A stretch of DNA of 64,000 nucleotides from positions 1-64,000 of the forward strand of contig JACCGJ010010774.1 in assembly GCA_013407085.1 (NCBI GenBank). Direction: 5' to 3'. Under the pieces are notes generated by a model that ran no database searches, was not told the origin of the DNA, and saw only the letters and a program-made list of their open reading frames with translations. The stretch is from Atriophallophorus winterbourni. Lineage: Eukaryota > Platyhelminthes > Trematoda > Plagiorchiida > Microphallidae. Positions 32,726 to 44,867 of this stretch are shown here, piece by piece. A program made the translations under genes and the position numbers. The first letter of the stretch is position 1. Each line of letters begins with the position of its first letter.

Positions 32726-35512
32726 GTGCTCTGTTTCAACGCGCGGAGTTTGAGGAACAAATTTGACGAAGTAAGCCATCATGTCTTGGCACTACAGCCA
32801 GATATCGTGGGAATAACGGAAACCTGGCTGACACTCGACATTACTGATGCAGAGCTATTCATTCCGAATTACCGCCTACTCAGAAGTGATCGAATTGAAT
32901 CTCGACATGGTGGTGGGGTAGCGATATACGTCAAAGAACATTTATCCGTGGAGGTTGTTGATAGTTTTCGAGATGATGATGGTTTTGCTGAAAGCATTTG
33001 GTGTCAGATCAAGTCCAGTAATGGATCAGCAATGATCGGTGTCATCTACCGTTCACCCTGCGCCCGTATCATGGCATTATTTGACCAGCTCCGCCGCCAT
33101 GGGACGAGGAACGATTGTATGATACTCGGTGACCTGAATGCTCCGGACATCAACTGGTTGGACCTCGTTACAAATGGGGATGAGTACCAACGGGAGTTTC
33201 TAAATCTGATTCTGGATTTGAACCTCGTGCAGCACGTTCTCGTTCCTACTCGCTATGGACATGGCCAGACTCCGTCTACTCTTGATCTGGTTTTGTCACC
33301 CAGAGAGTCAGATGTGGTTGACTTATCCGTAGAACAGCCCATCGATACAAGCGACCATTGTGCTATTCGGTTCAAATGGACTCGGGGTAAACCGGCCCAG
33401 CCGTCGCGGCTTCCACGGAGAAACTTCTGGAACATGGACTTGAAATTGTTGGTTGAACAAGCAGCCTCAATTGACTGGACGTTACCCGTTGATTCCACTA
33501 TTGATGACTGTTGGAAATGGTTCCTGAATAATATCCGTTGCTTAGAGGATGTTGCTCCATTAACCAGAGATCGTCCCGGCTCCCGTGGCCCTCCTTGGTT
33601 TGATAGAGAACTTCGTACCTGCCTGCGGCAAAGAAAGCGTCTTTGGATTAAATTCAGAACGAGTCGATCGGACGCCCATTACGAAGAATATCGGACTGTA
33701 CGGAATCTTTGCTCAAAATTGAAGAAGGATAAAAGAAGTCGATTCGAGCTTCAATTAGCAAATTCTTCAAAATATAATCCTAAACGATTATTTGCGTACA
33801 TTCGGCGACGGGTCAAATCATCGAACCCCGTACCTTCTCTCAAAAATTTGGAACGGGAGGTTATAGAGACTGACACTGGGAAAGCTGAGGTGTTTGCATC
33901 GCAATACCAATCAGTTTACGCAATAGAGCCTACCATATCCTGCAAACAAATATCGCCGACGGAAGTAATGGCCAATTTTGAGATCACGGCTGACATGGTG
34001 CGAATCCTCATCGAACATCTAAAGGTACAGACATCTCCAGGTCCTGATGGTATTCACCCTGCCATATTAAAACCTTTATCAAGGATCATCAGTTCACCTT
34101 TAGCCGCTTTATTCCAAATTTCAATCGATTCGGGACGTCTACCAGAGGATTGGAAAATGGGTATAGTAAAGCCGATGTTCAAAGGTGGGAGTTTATCAGA
34201 CCCTGTAAATTACCGTCCTGTTACACTTACGTCTGTCGTAGGCAAATTGCTGGAACGGATTGTAAAGGATAAGATAGAACAGTATTTGCGCGAGACCCAA
34301 CAATGCTCGAATGCCCAACACGGCTTCACGAAAGGCCGCTCATGTATCTCCAATCTACTGACCGCCCGAGAACATTGGTGCAGAAGCCTTGACGCTGGTT
34401 TGCCAGTTGATGTAGTCTTCATCGACTTCAGTAAAGCATTCGACCGTGTTCCACATCAGAGGCTTATTTGGAAACTAAGAATGTCTGGTATAGAGGCTTC
34501 GTTGCTTGCTTGGATTAAGGATTTTCTCATCGGAAGGCGAAGCCTCGTTGAAGTCAATGGGGCCAGATCTGCATCCTTTATCCCAACTTCTGGTGTACCA
34601 CAAGGATCCGTTCTGGGGCCAACCTTGTTCAAACTCTATGTGAGTGACCTTCCCGGTATTCTGAACAGTGGTTGTCTCTTATTTGCAGATGATCTGAAGG
34701 TGTGGGCTTCTGTCACGACGGCCACTGACGCTTCCCACTTGCAAGATGATTTGAATGCACTTCGGAGTTGGACTGACAGATGGATGCTCCCGATTAATGA
34801 AAAGAAGTGTGCTATCATGCACATCGGGAGCAACAACATGCGACATGCATATCAGTTGGAGGGCCATGGTCTCAGGATAGTTGATGTAGAGCGAGATTTG
34901 GGGGTGATGGTAACTTCATCCCTCAAAACTGCGGAGGATACTGCGAGAAAGGTCGGTTCTGCCAGCCGCATGTGGTGGGCATTGAGACGATCCTTCTTAG
35001 AGATAAATCCCAAGGTTTTTCAAGTTCTGTATAGCTCTCACGTCAGACCAATATTAGAATTTGGGCTTCCCGTGAACTATCCGTTAACCAAAGGGGAGAA
35101 GGATCGTCTGGAGAAAGTCCAAAGGAGGGCTACCAAGTGCGTGAGGGGTATGTTTCGTATTCCCTATGACGACCGATTGCGGGAACTCAAACTTTTCCCA
35201 CTGGAATATCGAAGAATGCGATATGATTTACTGGTCACGCGGAGAATCCTACTTGGATATTACGGAACGGAACTTCAACAATTCTTTTCGGTATCCACGG
35301 ACTCCAGAACTAGAGGTCATTCGCTGAAGTTGCAGAAGCGCCGAACGGAACACCTGAAGCCATCGTTTACTCTGTCGACCAGAGTGGTCAATATTTGGAA
35401 TGCACTCTCCGCTGATGCAATTGGGGCAGTCACCGAAGAGCAGTTTAAACGCATATTGGACGGTGAACTTCCCGCTATCCTGCGCGATTCGCCTACTCTT
35501 TCAGCTCAGTAA
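32726..35512 (+). CDS. CR1-like retrotransposon ORF2: endonuclease and reverse transcriptase
   Basis: An uninterrupted frame of 928 residues, about the usual CR1/Jockey ORF2 size. The N-terminal apurinic-type endonuclease shows FNARSLRNKFDE, TETWL, GGGVAIYV, ILGDLNAPDINW and SDHCAIRF. The RT shows PGPDGIHP, VFIDFSKAFDRVPH (motif A Asp kept), SGVPQGSVLGPTLF and LLFADDLKVW (motif C). The C-terminus has ILEFGLPVN and TRGHSLKL. No RNase H domain. The frame has no ATG near its beginning (the first possible start is GTG), so expression probably depends on frameshifting or reinitiation after ORF1. All catalytic motifs are intact, so this copy may be functional. Confidence 0.92.
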   Translation: MLCFNARSLRNKFDEVSHHVLALQPDIVGITETWLTLDITDAELFIPNYRLLRSDRIESRHGGGVAIYVKEHLSVEVVDSFRDDDGFAESIWCQIKSSNGSAMIGVIYRSPCARIMALFDQLRRHGTRNDCMILGDLNAPDINWLDLVTNGDEYQREFLNLILDLNLVQHVLVPTRYGHGQTPSTLDLVLSPRESDVVDLSVEQPIDTSDHCAIRFKWTRGKPAQPSRLPRRNFWNMDLKLLVEQAASIDWTLPVDSTIDDCWKWFLNNIRCLEDVAPLTRDRPGSRGPPWFDRELRTCLRQRKRLWIKFRTSRSDAHYEEYRTVRNLCSKLKKDKRSRFELQLANSSKYNPKRLFAYIRRRVKSSNPVPSLKNLEREVIETDTGKAEVFASQYQSVYAIEPTISCKQISPTEVMANFEITADMVRILIEHLKVQTSPGPDGIHPAILKPLSRIISSPLAALFQISIDSGRLPEDWKMGIVKPMFKGGSLSDPVNYRPVTLTSVVGKLLERIVKDKIEQYLRETQQCSNAQHGFTKGRSCISNLLTAREHWCRSLDAGLPVDVVFIDFSKAFDRVPHQRLIWKLRMSGIEASLLAWIKDFLIGRRSLVEVNGARSASFIPTSGVPQGSVLGPTLFKLYVSDLPGILNSGCLLFADDLKVWASVTTATDASHLQDDLNALRSWTDRWMLPINEKKCAIMHIGSNNMRHAYQLEGHGLRIVDVERDLGVMVTSSLKTAEDTARKVGSASRMWWALRRSFLEINPKVFQVLYSSHVRPILEFGLPVNYPLTKGEKDRLEKVQRRATKCVRGMFRIPYDDRLRELKLFPLEYRRMRYDLLVTRRILLGYYGTELQQFFSVSTDSRTRGHSLKLQKRRTEHLKPSFTLSTRVVNIWNALSADAIGAVTEEQFKRILDGELPAILRDSPTLSAQ

Positions 35513-35709
35513 CTCCTCGTGAGGAATCTACGCTGAGATAGCAGAGACCCGATAGGTGAAGCGGCTTTCACGGACTGTAGTCCTCCTGCCGTCTAATCAG
35601 AAGAAGAAGAAGAAGAAAGCGGTCTTGAATAGATGTTCTGATGGTAGAGACGGGGGCATATTCGGTAGCGAGTTTCAAGTGTTCACCACCAGCGTGGATA
35701 GGATGCTCG
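35513..35709 (+). repeat. CR1-like 3' UTR, (GAA)n tail and spacer
   Basis: After the ORF2 stop comes a short 3' UTR ending in GAAGAAGAAGAAGAAGAAAG at about 35600-35618, the simple-repeat tail expected of a CR1-type element. The next 90 bp have no recognised content, and the CTCG target duplicate of the Gypsy element is at 35706-35709. Confidence 0.75.
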
Positions 35710-36113
35710 TGTAGTGATCTACTTTTCCTTGTACCTTAGCATTTTGTACATAAACATTTTGGCCTTGTATGATTCTTCATTTTTGGCCATGTGTACTTCA
35801 TTCGAATTAATACTTGTACATTATACTTTTTGGCGGTCAATACAATTTCGAACTCGGACTCTGTCTTCTTCCGTGGTTGTGAAGTCTGTGTGCGCCATTC
35901 TGTGCTGGAACTGTGATTAACGGAATATCCAACATTTTAGCGCTTTCTGCACCTTGGATTCCATTTCCTGGATTTTCCTGTGTGGATTACTTCGCTATCG
36001 TTGGACGTTACGGATCTTTATTTGGACATTTGCTCTCTTGGTCTTTCAGTGAGTTCTTTCCATTTTTGCCATTTTCGTGTGTAGTGCTAGATTTATATTT
36101 CTGGTCCACTACA
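35710..36113 (+). repeat. 5' LTR of Gypsy element
   Basis: 404 bp, TGTAGTG to ACTACA, identical in length to the 3' LTR and to the solo LTR at 54132-54535. Followed by the candidate primer-binding site. Confidence 0.93.
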
Positions 36114-36217
36114 TAATTGGTGAGCCCGACTACTACCGCAATTTTTTCTCATTCACAATAAATTCGTATTTGTAAATTTTTGGCTTATTTTTTGGAATAC
36201 TCACTTAACACCCCACC

Positions 36218-38665
36218 ATGAGCGATTTTTCTATAAATAAGGTTTCTACAATCCTACAATCACAACATATTCCATGCACATTACCGGCTTTAGTCGTTTC
36301 TAATCTCCCTCTTTGGTTCGGCCAAATTGAAGCTATTTTTCGTATATATGGCATCACCAATGAAGCTATCATGTATTCTCATGTGGTGAACCTGCTCCCT
36401 CTCGACGTAGCGGAACAAGTCAGTGATCTTATTTATGCTATGCCTGAGGTCAAGCCATACGGAAAGCTCAAATCAGCACTAATAGACCGAATTGGTTTTT
36501 CTGAGCAAGAGAAGCTCAACGTCCTCTTTTCCAAAATGGCTCTTGGTGATAAAAAGCCATCTCAGCTTCTTCGCCAGATGAAAGAGCTACTTGGAGACAA
36601 AAGGATTGAGGAGAGCATTTTAACACAGTTGTGGTTTAAAAACCTCCCAACTGACATTTGCCAAGTGCTTGCTGGTTTGATTACTTACGTATCATTAGAC
36701 GAACTAGCACAAGCGGCTGACAAAATGCTCGAAGCAAAAGAAGCCGACCAAATTACGGTTGATTCCGCACACATCAATTCGCCCTGTCCATGTTCGGAAT
36801 TAAAAGAACAAGTCGCTGAACTAACTCTTGTGGCGAACACTCTTTTGTCAAGATCTACCAACCCACCTCGCTCAAAATCTAAATCTCGACCATCGAAAAC
36901 CCCTGAGCGCGTATGTTGGTACCACAAGAGATATGGGGATAAAGCCTCAAAATGCATCTCTCCGTGTTCAAAAACCGTCAAAATCAAGGGTCAATCAGTT
37001 ACGGCGACTACTGTTCCAGGCCTACCAAACCCGAGTCGCCTATTCTATGTCACAGACAAATCGAGTGGTCTGCGTTTTCTAGTCGATACTGGCGCTGAAA
37101 TTAGCGTCATACCTCCAACATCCAGCACCTCCAAACCGTCGTCCTACACTCTTCAAGCGGCAAATGGCACTCGTATTAACACTTACGGCCAACGCCTGCT
37201 AACCCTCAACTTAGGACTAAGACGCAGTTTTCCCTGGGTGTTTCTCATCGCGGAGGTAAACTGCCCAATAATCGGCATCGACTTTCTGTCTTACTTCGGT
37301 CTCACTGTCGAAGTAAAACAGCGGAGATTAGTAGATACGAAAACCTCTTTACAGGTCTCAGGTATCACTACTAAAGCCGTTTCCTCCGGCATCAAAGCTG
37401 TTACTCCAGAAGCTTCGACTTTTTGTGCTATACTGCATGAATTCCCATCCGTCATGCAGCCCCCAAGACCGACAGACAAAGTGACACACTCTGTGAAACA
37501 TCACATTGTCACTAGCGGACCACCAGTCTCCTTCAGACCTAGGCGACTTCACCCGTCGAAACTCAAGATCGCAAGAGCCGAGTTTGAGCACATGCTAGAG
37601 CTCGGGATCATCCGTCCCTCTTCCAGCTCCTGGTCGTCACCACTTCATATGGTCCCCAAGAAGACCTCAGATGACTGGAGGCCATGCGGCGACTATCGTG
37701 CTCTCAACAACCGAACGGTCCCCGACAGATATCCGGTGCCACACATCCACGATTTCTCTTTGAATCTTTGTGCCACGACGATACTTACTAAGCTTGATCT
37801 CGTCCGTGCTTATTATCACATCCCGGTAGCCGAGGAAGACATACCCAAAACGGCAGTCACGACTCCTTTCGGCTTATACGAATTCACTCGGATGCCCTTT
37901 GGCCTGAGAAACGCTGCACAAACCTTCCAACGTTTCATCGACGAAGTCTTGCGAGGCTTGCCGTTCGCCTACGCATACATCGACGACGTCTTGATTGCCA
38001 GCAACTCTCCAGAGGAGCATGTTGAGCACATCCGTCTCGTTTTAGAGCGTTTCGTTAACTACGGGATAAAGATCAACCCAAGTAAATGCATTTTCGGCAC
38101 AGATTCACTGGACTTCCTCGGTCATCGCCTTACTCGATCTGGTATCACACCTCTTCCCGAGAAATGCCAGGCGATTTCCGACTTTCCTGTCCCCACAACA
38201 GTAACGCAGTTGCGCCGCTTTATCGGCATGATCAACTTTTACCGTCGCTTTAATCCAAACTGCGCAAAGATCATTGCACCGCTGACCGATTTGCTCGACT
38301 CTAAATCAAAATCTCTTCAGCTTTCGCCTGAGGCACTTGAAGCTTTTGTCGCATCCAAAAAAGCTCTTTGCAGTGCCACCGAACTTTCTTTCATTGATCC
38401 CGAACCGACCTTCCCTTTTTCATTGACCACCGATGCCTCCAATTCGGCTGTGGGAGCTGTTTTACAACAACACCACAAGAACACAGTCCGTCCATTGCCA
38501 TTTTTCTCGCAAAAGCTCAATCCGGCACAAACTCGCTACAGCACATTTGGCCGTGAATTACTTGCGATATATTTGGCCATACGGCATTTCCGTCATTTAC
38601 TGGAAGGTCGTGACTTCATTATCTTTACGGATCACAAACCATTAACTTTTGCTCTGCAGTCTTAA
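36218..38665 (+). CDS. Gypsy gag-pol, first part: Gag, protease, RT, start of RNase H
   Basis: 815 residues from an ATG 104 bp after the 5' LTR. Gag fills about residues 1-260 and has a knuckle [14 protein letters not shown] plus ISPC near 232, of the type C-X2-H-X9-C-X3-C. Protease [14 protein letters not shown] lies near 287. RT has [28 protein letters not shown] and [10 protein letters not shown] near 587. RNase H begins [13 protein letters not shown] near 737. Gag and Pol are in one frame with no frameshift between them. The frame ends at a TAA (38663-38665) inside RNase H, directly after TFALQS. The second Gypsy element reads through the equivalent place, so this is a lesion rather than a natural end. 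Confidence 0.92.
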   Translation: MSDFSINKVSTILQSQHIPCTLPALVVSNLPLWFGQIEAIFRIYGITNEAIMYSHVVNLLPLDVAEQVSDLIYAMPEVKPYGKLKSALIDRIGFSEQEKLNVLFSKMALGDKKPSQLLRQMKELLGDKRIEESILTQLWFKNLPTDICQVLAGLITYVSLDELAQAADKMLEAKEADQITVDSAHINSPCPCSELKEQVAELTLVANTLLSRSTNPPRSKSKSRPSKTPERVCWYHKRYGDKASKCISPCSKTVKIKGQSVTATTVPGLPNPSRLFYVTDKSSGLRFLVDTGAEISVIPPTSSTSKPSSYTLQAANGTRINTYGQRLLTLNLGLRRSFPWVFLIAEVNCPIIGIDFLSYFGLTVEVKQRRLVDTKTSLQVSGITTKAVSSGIKAVTPEASTFCAILHEFPSVMQPPRPTDKVTHSVKHHIVTSGPPVSFRPRRLHPSKLKIARAEFEHMLELGIIRPSSSSWSSPLHMVPKKTSDDWRPCGDYRALNNRTVPDRYPVPHIHDFSLNLCATTILTKLDLVRAYYHIPVAEEDIPKTAVTTPFGLYEFTRMPFGLRNAAQTFQRFIDEVLRGLPFAYAYIDDVLIASNSPEEHVEHIRLVLERFVNYGIKINPSKCIFGTDSLDFLGHRLTRSGITPLPEKCQAISDFPVPTTVTQLRRFIGMINFYRRFNPNCAKIIAPLTDLLDSKSKSLQLSPEALEAFVASKKALCSATELSFIDPEPTFPFSLTTDASNSAVGAVLQQHHKNTVRPLPFFSQKLNPAQTRYSTFGRELLAIYLAIRHFRHLLEGRDFIIFTDHKPLTFALQS

Positions 38666-40133
38666 CTTGATCGTCATTCGCCACGAGATTCGACACTTAG
38701 ATTACATCTCTCATTTCTCTACCGATATTCGTTACGTCAAAGGAGATGCTAACTTGGTCGCCGATGCTTTATCAAGACCTGACATTTCTGTTTTGTCTTC
38801 AGGCACACCATTTGATCTCTCCCTTTTGACTAACCATCAAGCCGAGATTGATAAAACCGAACTCGCGAAGTGTCGATCCCTGGATTTGCAGCAAATTCAG
38901 TTACCAAACGCCGATGCCTCGTTGATGTGCGATATCTCGACAGGGAAACCTAGACCTCTTGTCCCTCTTTCTCTGCGACGTGCCATTTTCGATCATTTTC
39001 ATTCGTTGTCTCATCCTGGAAAGCGTGCCACCGTGAGGCTAATCGCAGATCGTTTTGTTTGGCCGTCCATGAATAAGGATATACGAAATTGGGTCCAGCA
39101 TTGCATTCCTTGTCAAAAGAACAAGATATCTCGACATACCTTCACACCTTACGTTCCATTTAGGCATCCCAACTGTCGATTCTCTCATGTGCATCTTGAT
39201 CTCGTCGGTCCTATGCCATCATCGAACGGATACTCATTCATCCTAACGGCGATTGATCGCTTTACTCGATGGCCGATTGCTGTTCCGATCAAAGACACAT
39301 GTTCAGAGACTGTAGCACGCGCCTTCGTCGAACATTGGATTGCCAATTTTGGCACACCATCTGTCATCACAACCGACCGTGGCGCTCAGTTTCAATCGAC
39401 TTTGTTCCGAGATTTGACGCGACTCCTTGGCTGTCAGCACATACGAACCACCGCCTACCACCCTAACTCCAACGGATTGGTTGAACGCTTCCATCGGCAG
39501 CTTAAAGCCTCTTTAGCTTGCCAGCCTGATCCTAATAAATGGACTGAGAATTTGCCACTTGTTCTTCTTGGAATACGTTCCGCTATCAAAGAAGACATGC
39601 AGTGCTCAGCCGCAGAGTTAGTTTTTGGTACCGCCTTGTGTCTTCCCGGTGAACTCGTTGTGCCCTGCCAGTCATTACCTCCGGCGTCAGATTACATTTC
39701 TCGCTTGCGCACGTTCATGTCCAAGTTGGACTTTACGCCTCCTCGTCAGCGCATTATTCACCAACAAAAATCACCTCATCTTGATACGTGTGACTTTGTT
39801 TTTGTGCGACGCGACTCTGTTTGTAAACCTCTCCAGTCATCCTATCACGGACCTCACAGAGTTATCGAGCGTAAACCCAAGTTCTTCGTTTTGGATATGA
39901 ATGGTCGACATGACACCGTTTCTATTGACCGCTTAAAACCCGCTTTTGTCGAGGTTAAGCCGCAATCTCCACCAAGCATCACTACGCCTCACGCACAACT
40001 CCCTGATAATCATCATGCGCCAACCTCCACCCATGTTCATCCCAATTCCCCGGTCCCTCCTACCCCCGTTCAAACCCGAACCGGTAGACATGTGCACTGG
40101 CCCAAACGCCTTGCTGACTACGTGACCTTATGA
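38649..40133 (+). pseudogene. Gypsy pol, second part: RNase H end and integrase, frameshifted
   Basis: Continues in another frame from about 38690: EIRHLDYISHF and DANLVADALSRPD finish RNase H. The integrase follows with an HHCC finger (HFHSLSHPGKRAT, CIPCQKNK), the DDE core ([37 protein letters not shown]) and a basic C-terminal tail. The single-base shift near 38690 comes about 25 bp after the TAA. Apart from these two lesions the integrase frame is open to its stop at 40133. No chromodomain is obvious. Confidence 0.9.
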
Positions 40134-40193
40134 ACATTTCGAGCGTATGTTACTCTTCTTTCAAGCCTAACTAACGCTCTGGTGGGGGAGTAT

Positions 40194-40597
40194 TGTAGTG
40201 ATCTACTTTCCATTGTACCTTAGCATTTTGTACATACACATTTTGGCCTTGTATGATTCTTCATTTTTGGCCATGTGTACTTCATTCGAATTAATACTTG
40301 TACATTATACTTTTTGGCGGTCAATACAATTTCAAACTCGGACTCTGTCTTCTTCCGTGGTTGTGAAATCTGTGTGCGCCATTCTGTGCTGGAACTGCGA
40401 TTAACGGAATCTCCAACATTTTAGCACTTTCTGCACCTTGGATTCCATTTCCTGGATTTTCCTGTGTGGATTACTTCGGTATCGTTGGACGTTACGGATC
40501 TTTATTTGGACATTTGCTCTCTTGGTCTTTCAGTGAGTTCTTTCCATTTTTGCCATTTTTGTGTGTAGTGCTAGATTTATATTTCTGGTCCACTACA
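40194..40597 (+). repeat. 3' LTR of Gypsy element
   Basis: 404 bp, 10 substitutions against the 5' LTR. Preceded by the polypurine tract at 40181-40190 and followed by the CTCG duplicate. Confidence 0.93.
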
Positions 40598-40601
40598 CTC
40601 G

Positions 40602-43600
40602 CATTATCAAGCTTAAGCCCTATAGGTTTTCGCAAATTGAGGTTATGTCGACGAGTCCTCAATTTACCTACTAATCTTAAGAATCCGAATAACTCGGCGC
40701 ATATTGACTGAGAAGGATGAGGCGCAACATGAGCAGATCAAACCTTCTCCTTCGAAGTTCTAGAGGGTAAGGTTCAATCGAGCTCAGTCTATTTTCATAC
40801 ACAAAGTGGTACATACCATGAAACTCCTTACTTCTTTTTTTTAATAATCTTCGGCAAGGCTGAAGGCAGAAATTATGCTTTCCTCGAGAAAGGTCGACAG
40901 TATGCCAATGAGCACCTGTTATCAGTATCTTGAAATTAGAAGTCTTGTTTCAAGCGCTCACTTCCGGACACTTAAAATTTAACTGCCCATTTCAGTTGCA
41001 AATTATGTAGTTGCTGCAATACAGTCATGTACATGCGACTTAACTCTTGATTCTGAAATTTACCGTGGTCTATTATCTCTATGTTTTCAGGAAGCAAGCT
41101 TTAGCAGATCATTAATAGTATCTCTCATTAAACCGTTCACAATCGTGAATGATTGTATAATATTTCAATGGAACCTCTGCCTATCTAATGAAAACAGATT
41201 GTGGCCTTTGAAACGTTGGCCATAAACATAAGCTTTGCAAAACATCAAAAACCTCGTCACTGGGCGCCAGAACGTATTTAAGTAATCCATCATCTCAAAG
41301 AAGATGGGTCGGGCAGCAATAAATGCATGCAAATGTGAGATTCTTCATTACATAGTAAACTGATTATATTACGTGAAATGTAAACTGTACTGAAGTAGCA
41401 TTTGTGGGAAGGTCTACTTTAATCGAAATGCTTCTCTAACAGTAAATTTGCCTCAATCCTAAAGATATTTCGCATGCGCGTTTAACGCAAACGAAACTAT
41501 GTGTTAAAACGCTTTTAGACGTACAGCAGTTTTAAACAATGTAAATTGCCATATAATAGGGAGTTACTTCATTTTCATCATGTATTTCTGTAACGTTGAC
41601 CCGACTCCTTTCACAATATTTCCGCGCATAATATAACAAAATCAAAAAAAGTACGTTGATATTTCATAATTTACAGTTTTATATTTTGAAGTGGAAATTT
41701 TTGGGTTACAAAACGTTCACCAATTATTCACTCCACGTTGATATTTTTATATGAGATCTTGCTGCCCTATCGAAATATATAGCTCACCGACCCGACCATA
41801 TGATACAACGGTTTTGATATGTGATCAGAATTCAATGTTAAATTTATTGGGGTTCAACAATCATTGAAAATGCATGAGAATCCTTATAGCGGTGAATGTG
41901 AATATATCGCATTACTAATTTAATAGTCACAGACCATTTCTCACATATCTATTTTTAGTTTTGCAACTTCATTGTAACACCGGATATAGATTACGAATTT
42001 AACGCAAATACAAACCATAAATTAATAACAGCAAATTTTTATAGAATTCATCGTCTGCTTTTACTGGATTTAACACTCGTTTAATTAATTCAGTTTTCCG
42101 TTGTTACTTGCGTCAACAACAAGCCCTATCATTTCTCGGAGCAGTTGTAAATTAAGGCGCAAATCACTGGTTAACAACATTTCAAATGGCGGCGCGCGCA
42201 TTTGAAATTGACCACACTGTACCACACCTACATGTCATAAGCTCTAATTATTTTCTTACACATTGAATTCTGTAATAGTATTCACTCGTTAGTGTTAACA
42301 TTTAAATTTCACACAATTTGTTGTGGTCATGCTGTCTGGAATATCTCGTGTAATGAGGCATTACTACTGGGGCCTCGCGTCATATATTAAGTTATACTTA
42401 TTAGATTTCATCAAATATACTACTGTATTCTGCTTCGTTATAAGTTATTAATCGCCATGATTAATATATATTCAGGTTAATTCTCAAAAATATTTCCCGA
42501 AATAAAAACAGGCATTTCAATTGGGTAAGTGCAATGGAATGTTAATGTGAATTTTATGTTTAAACGTTTTCTCTTTGGATAAACTTACACTTGTGTATAA
42601 ATGAAAAATGTTATTTTTTGCATTTCAAAGACATGCCAATCATGATCAATAATCGCCAAATTGTTTGTACAGTTGAAATTCGAAATTTGGGGTGTGTGTG
42701 ATGGAGATGCATGCAAATAGCTTTTTTATACATGGTAATGGGTTCAAATCCAGTCTACATGAGTGTGGACTCATGTGGTTCAACAGGTTGATCGTACCAA
42801 CCTCACTTAAAAGTAATACGGAATTTACAATTTGCTTCCAGTCAATCACAAGTGATCTGTTTTTCTACATTGTAATACTGTTATTGCGAGAAAGAAAAAT
42901 CAATGAATGTTCAAGAAATCACTGAAGTTTACGGATCATCTTCACCGAAGTTGCGTAATATTCTGTGTTGTGGATTTCATCTTTAGCATCAACAGTTTTT
43001 TTGTCTAGCAGTCGAAGGGTAATGATTTTATTAGGTTGAGGTCTCCTGCTAGCCAGTTTAATTCGGGTGCTTTTTGCGAGTTATGCTGGAAATTTAATAA
43101 TTGGCAGCGAGTGTGATTTTACGACAGTTGTGGAAAAATGTGACATCAAAATCTACGTAGGAAAATATTATATAGATCATTCAGTACAATATCTTTGTTA
43201 AAAAGATATTGTATTGTATTGGTATTGTGTTATAATGTATCGCGCATCTTATAGGCATAAAACTAGCTTCACCTTTTGAGAACTTAAGATTTTATTTGTC
43301 GCATAATTTGCAAGTGTTGACAATAAACAATGCAGATTAAAAGTCAGTTTGAAGATTCAAGATTCAAGATTTATGGTAAAAAGCGGATAACTATACAATA
43401 TCGTATGATATTCATATAAATGTAGAACAAATCGTTACTGTAATGTTTGCGTGCTTGTGCTTTAATGGAGGAGCAAACATATGTCTAATTTTGACATGGA
43501 GGGATCAAATCTCAAACGGAAATATATGTTTGAGAATATTAAATTCATTTCTCTATATTTTTCTGGCTCTTTACTATTTCTACGGATCTCCAACTATATA

Positions 43601-44867
43601 AAAATAACATATTGCACCATTACGATAAAACAACTTTTACAGCTACCATTTTTGCTTTTGAGTACTTTTTTTATTTATCAAGATTTCTATGAGAACTTGA
43701 TCACAATCTGCAATGTGTTCTCTTTTCATGCTTTGAATTTTGATTTTATTTTATCGTTTATATTTTATTTTTTAATTTATAAAGTTTATTCGATCTTCGA
43801 TATTGGGAATTTTTCACCAGATGCAACATTATTATCATTTTCCACCGCGATTGTTTTCTTCAAATTTCAAAACTGAGCTTTAATGAGCTCTGTTTATGCT
43901 GAAAAGCACAATAACTTGAAATCTATTTTGTGTATTTCGAGTTAAGCAACTGTTATCAATTGGTTAACTCATTAAACAGCCACAACAACACGTGTCCTGA
44001 AAAGCGGGAGGTTTGCATCTAGACATGTTTGTTTGTTCTTAATATCCTATATATTGTGTACATTTAATCATTAGTGTTTTTGACTAATATGACTCTCTAT
44101 AAACTCTATATCATCTCTAAACTCATAGTGTGTCACCCCACGTTTAAATAAACGTTCAGTAGTTCTAGACACAAATATGTTTACTACGCAATCTGAAACT
44201 TGATGAAATTAAAATAATATTATAACAATCACATAACTGATCGACGTTTATTGAAATAATTTAGTAATTTCATTTAAACAATAGATTTGTGATGATTTTA
44301 GTCCGGACGAAGTCCATTAGAAGATTAACGGTATCGAAGGCAATCGAACTTATCAACAGACACCATGCATTTATCCGGATTTAGCTTAACAACATATTGT
44401 TTACAACGAGAGAGCAAAACTAACACGCATTGATCATGAACACAACTATAGACTGCATGAATAATAATGTCGTTTTGGCAAACTCAAACACATGGGAGAC
44501 AATCAACAATATTGTTCATCACATCGTGAAATACAGATAGTGAAACAGATAATTCAAACAGAAGAAATATATATCGATAAACATGATAAGTTATTTTTTG
44601 TAGATTCAATTGATACTTAATCGGGTTGTTCGTTGCCACATTCGGTCGATGTCGAGCATGGATTTACATCACATTTGCATATTAGTTTTTATTATTCATG
44701 GCATTTCCAATCATTAAGAATTCCGATTTGGGAATAACAACATTTTTCACCACTATGGCAGTCATATGCTGTAATAATAATATATATTCTCGGACATCCG
44801 AAAAAGAGAAACACATTCTGAGAATATTATTTTATCCAATGCAGCTGATAATTATCGTTTAAATGAT
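40602..44867. other. AT-rich stretch without recognisable genes
   Basis: No host exon and no transposon domain recognised over 4.2 kb. The ORF at 43481-43876 is Phe/Ile-rich, as random AT-rich DNA gives. A block at about 42590-43140 resembles 49450-49960 in the same orientation (ATGATCAATAAT and GCCAGTTTAAT blocks), so part of this stretch is old repeat DNA. A short direct repeat GATTCAAGATTCAAGATT is near 43352. Confidence 0.6.

Larger units (their letters stand above)
35710..40597 (+). mobile_element. Complete Gypsy-type LTR retrotransposon, CsRn1/Boudicca-like
   Basis: Two 404-bp LTRs (TGTAGTGATC to CCACTACA) flank a gag-pol region. A 4-bp target duplication CTCG is present at 35706-35709 and 40598-40601. 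I count 10 differences between the LTRs, about 2.5%. A candidate primer-binding site TTGGTGAGCCCGAC lies just inside the 5' LTR (36117-36130), and a purine tract GGTGGGGGAG precedes the 3' LTR. No env-like frame. The pol frame carries one stop and one frameshift (see gag-pol entry), so this copy is probably non-autonomous. Clade placement rests on the Gag knuckle and is inference. Confidence 0.93.

Noticed and set aside
40134..40193. An env-like third ORF in the Gypsy element
   Set aside because: Only about 60 bp lie between the integrase stop and the 3' LTR.
43481..43876. 131-residue ORF as a membrane protein
   Set aside because: Phe/Ile-rich composition is what AT-rich DNA yields; no start context, family or conserved motif.
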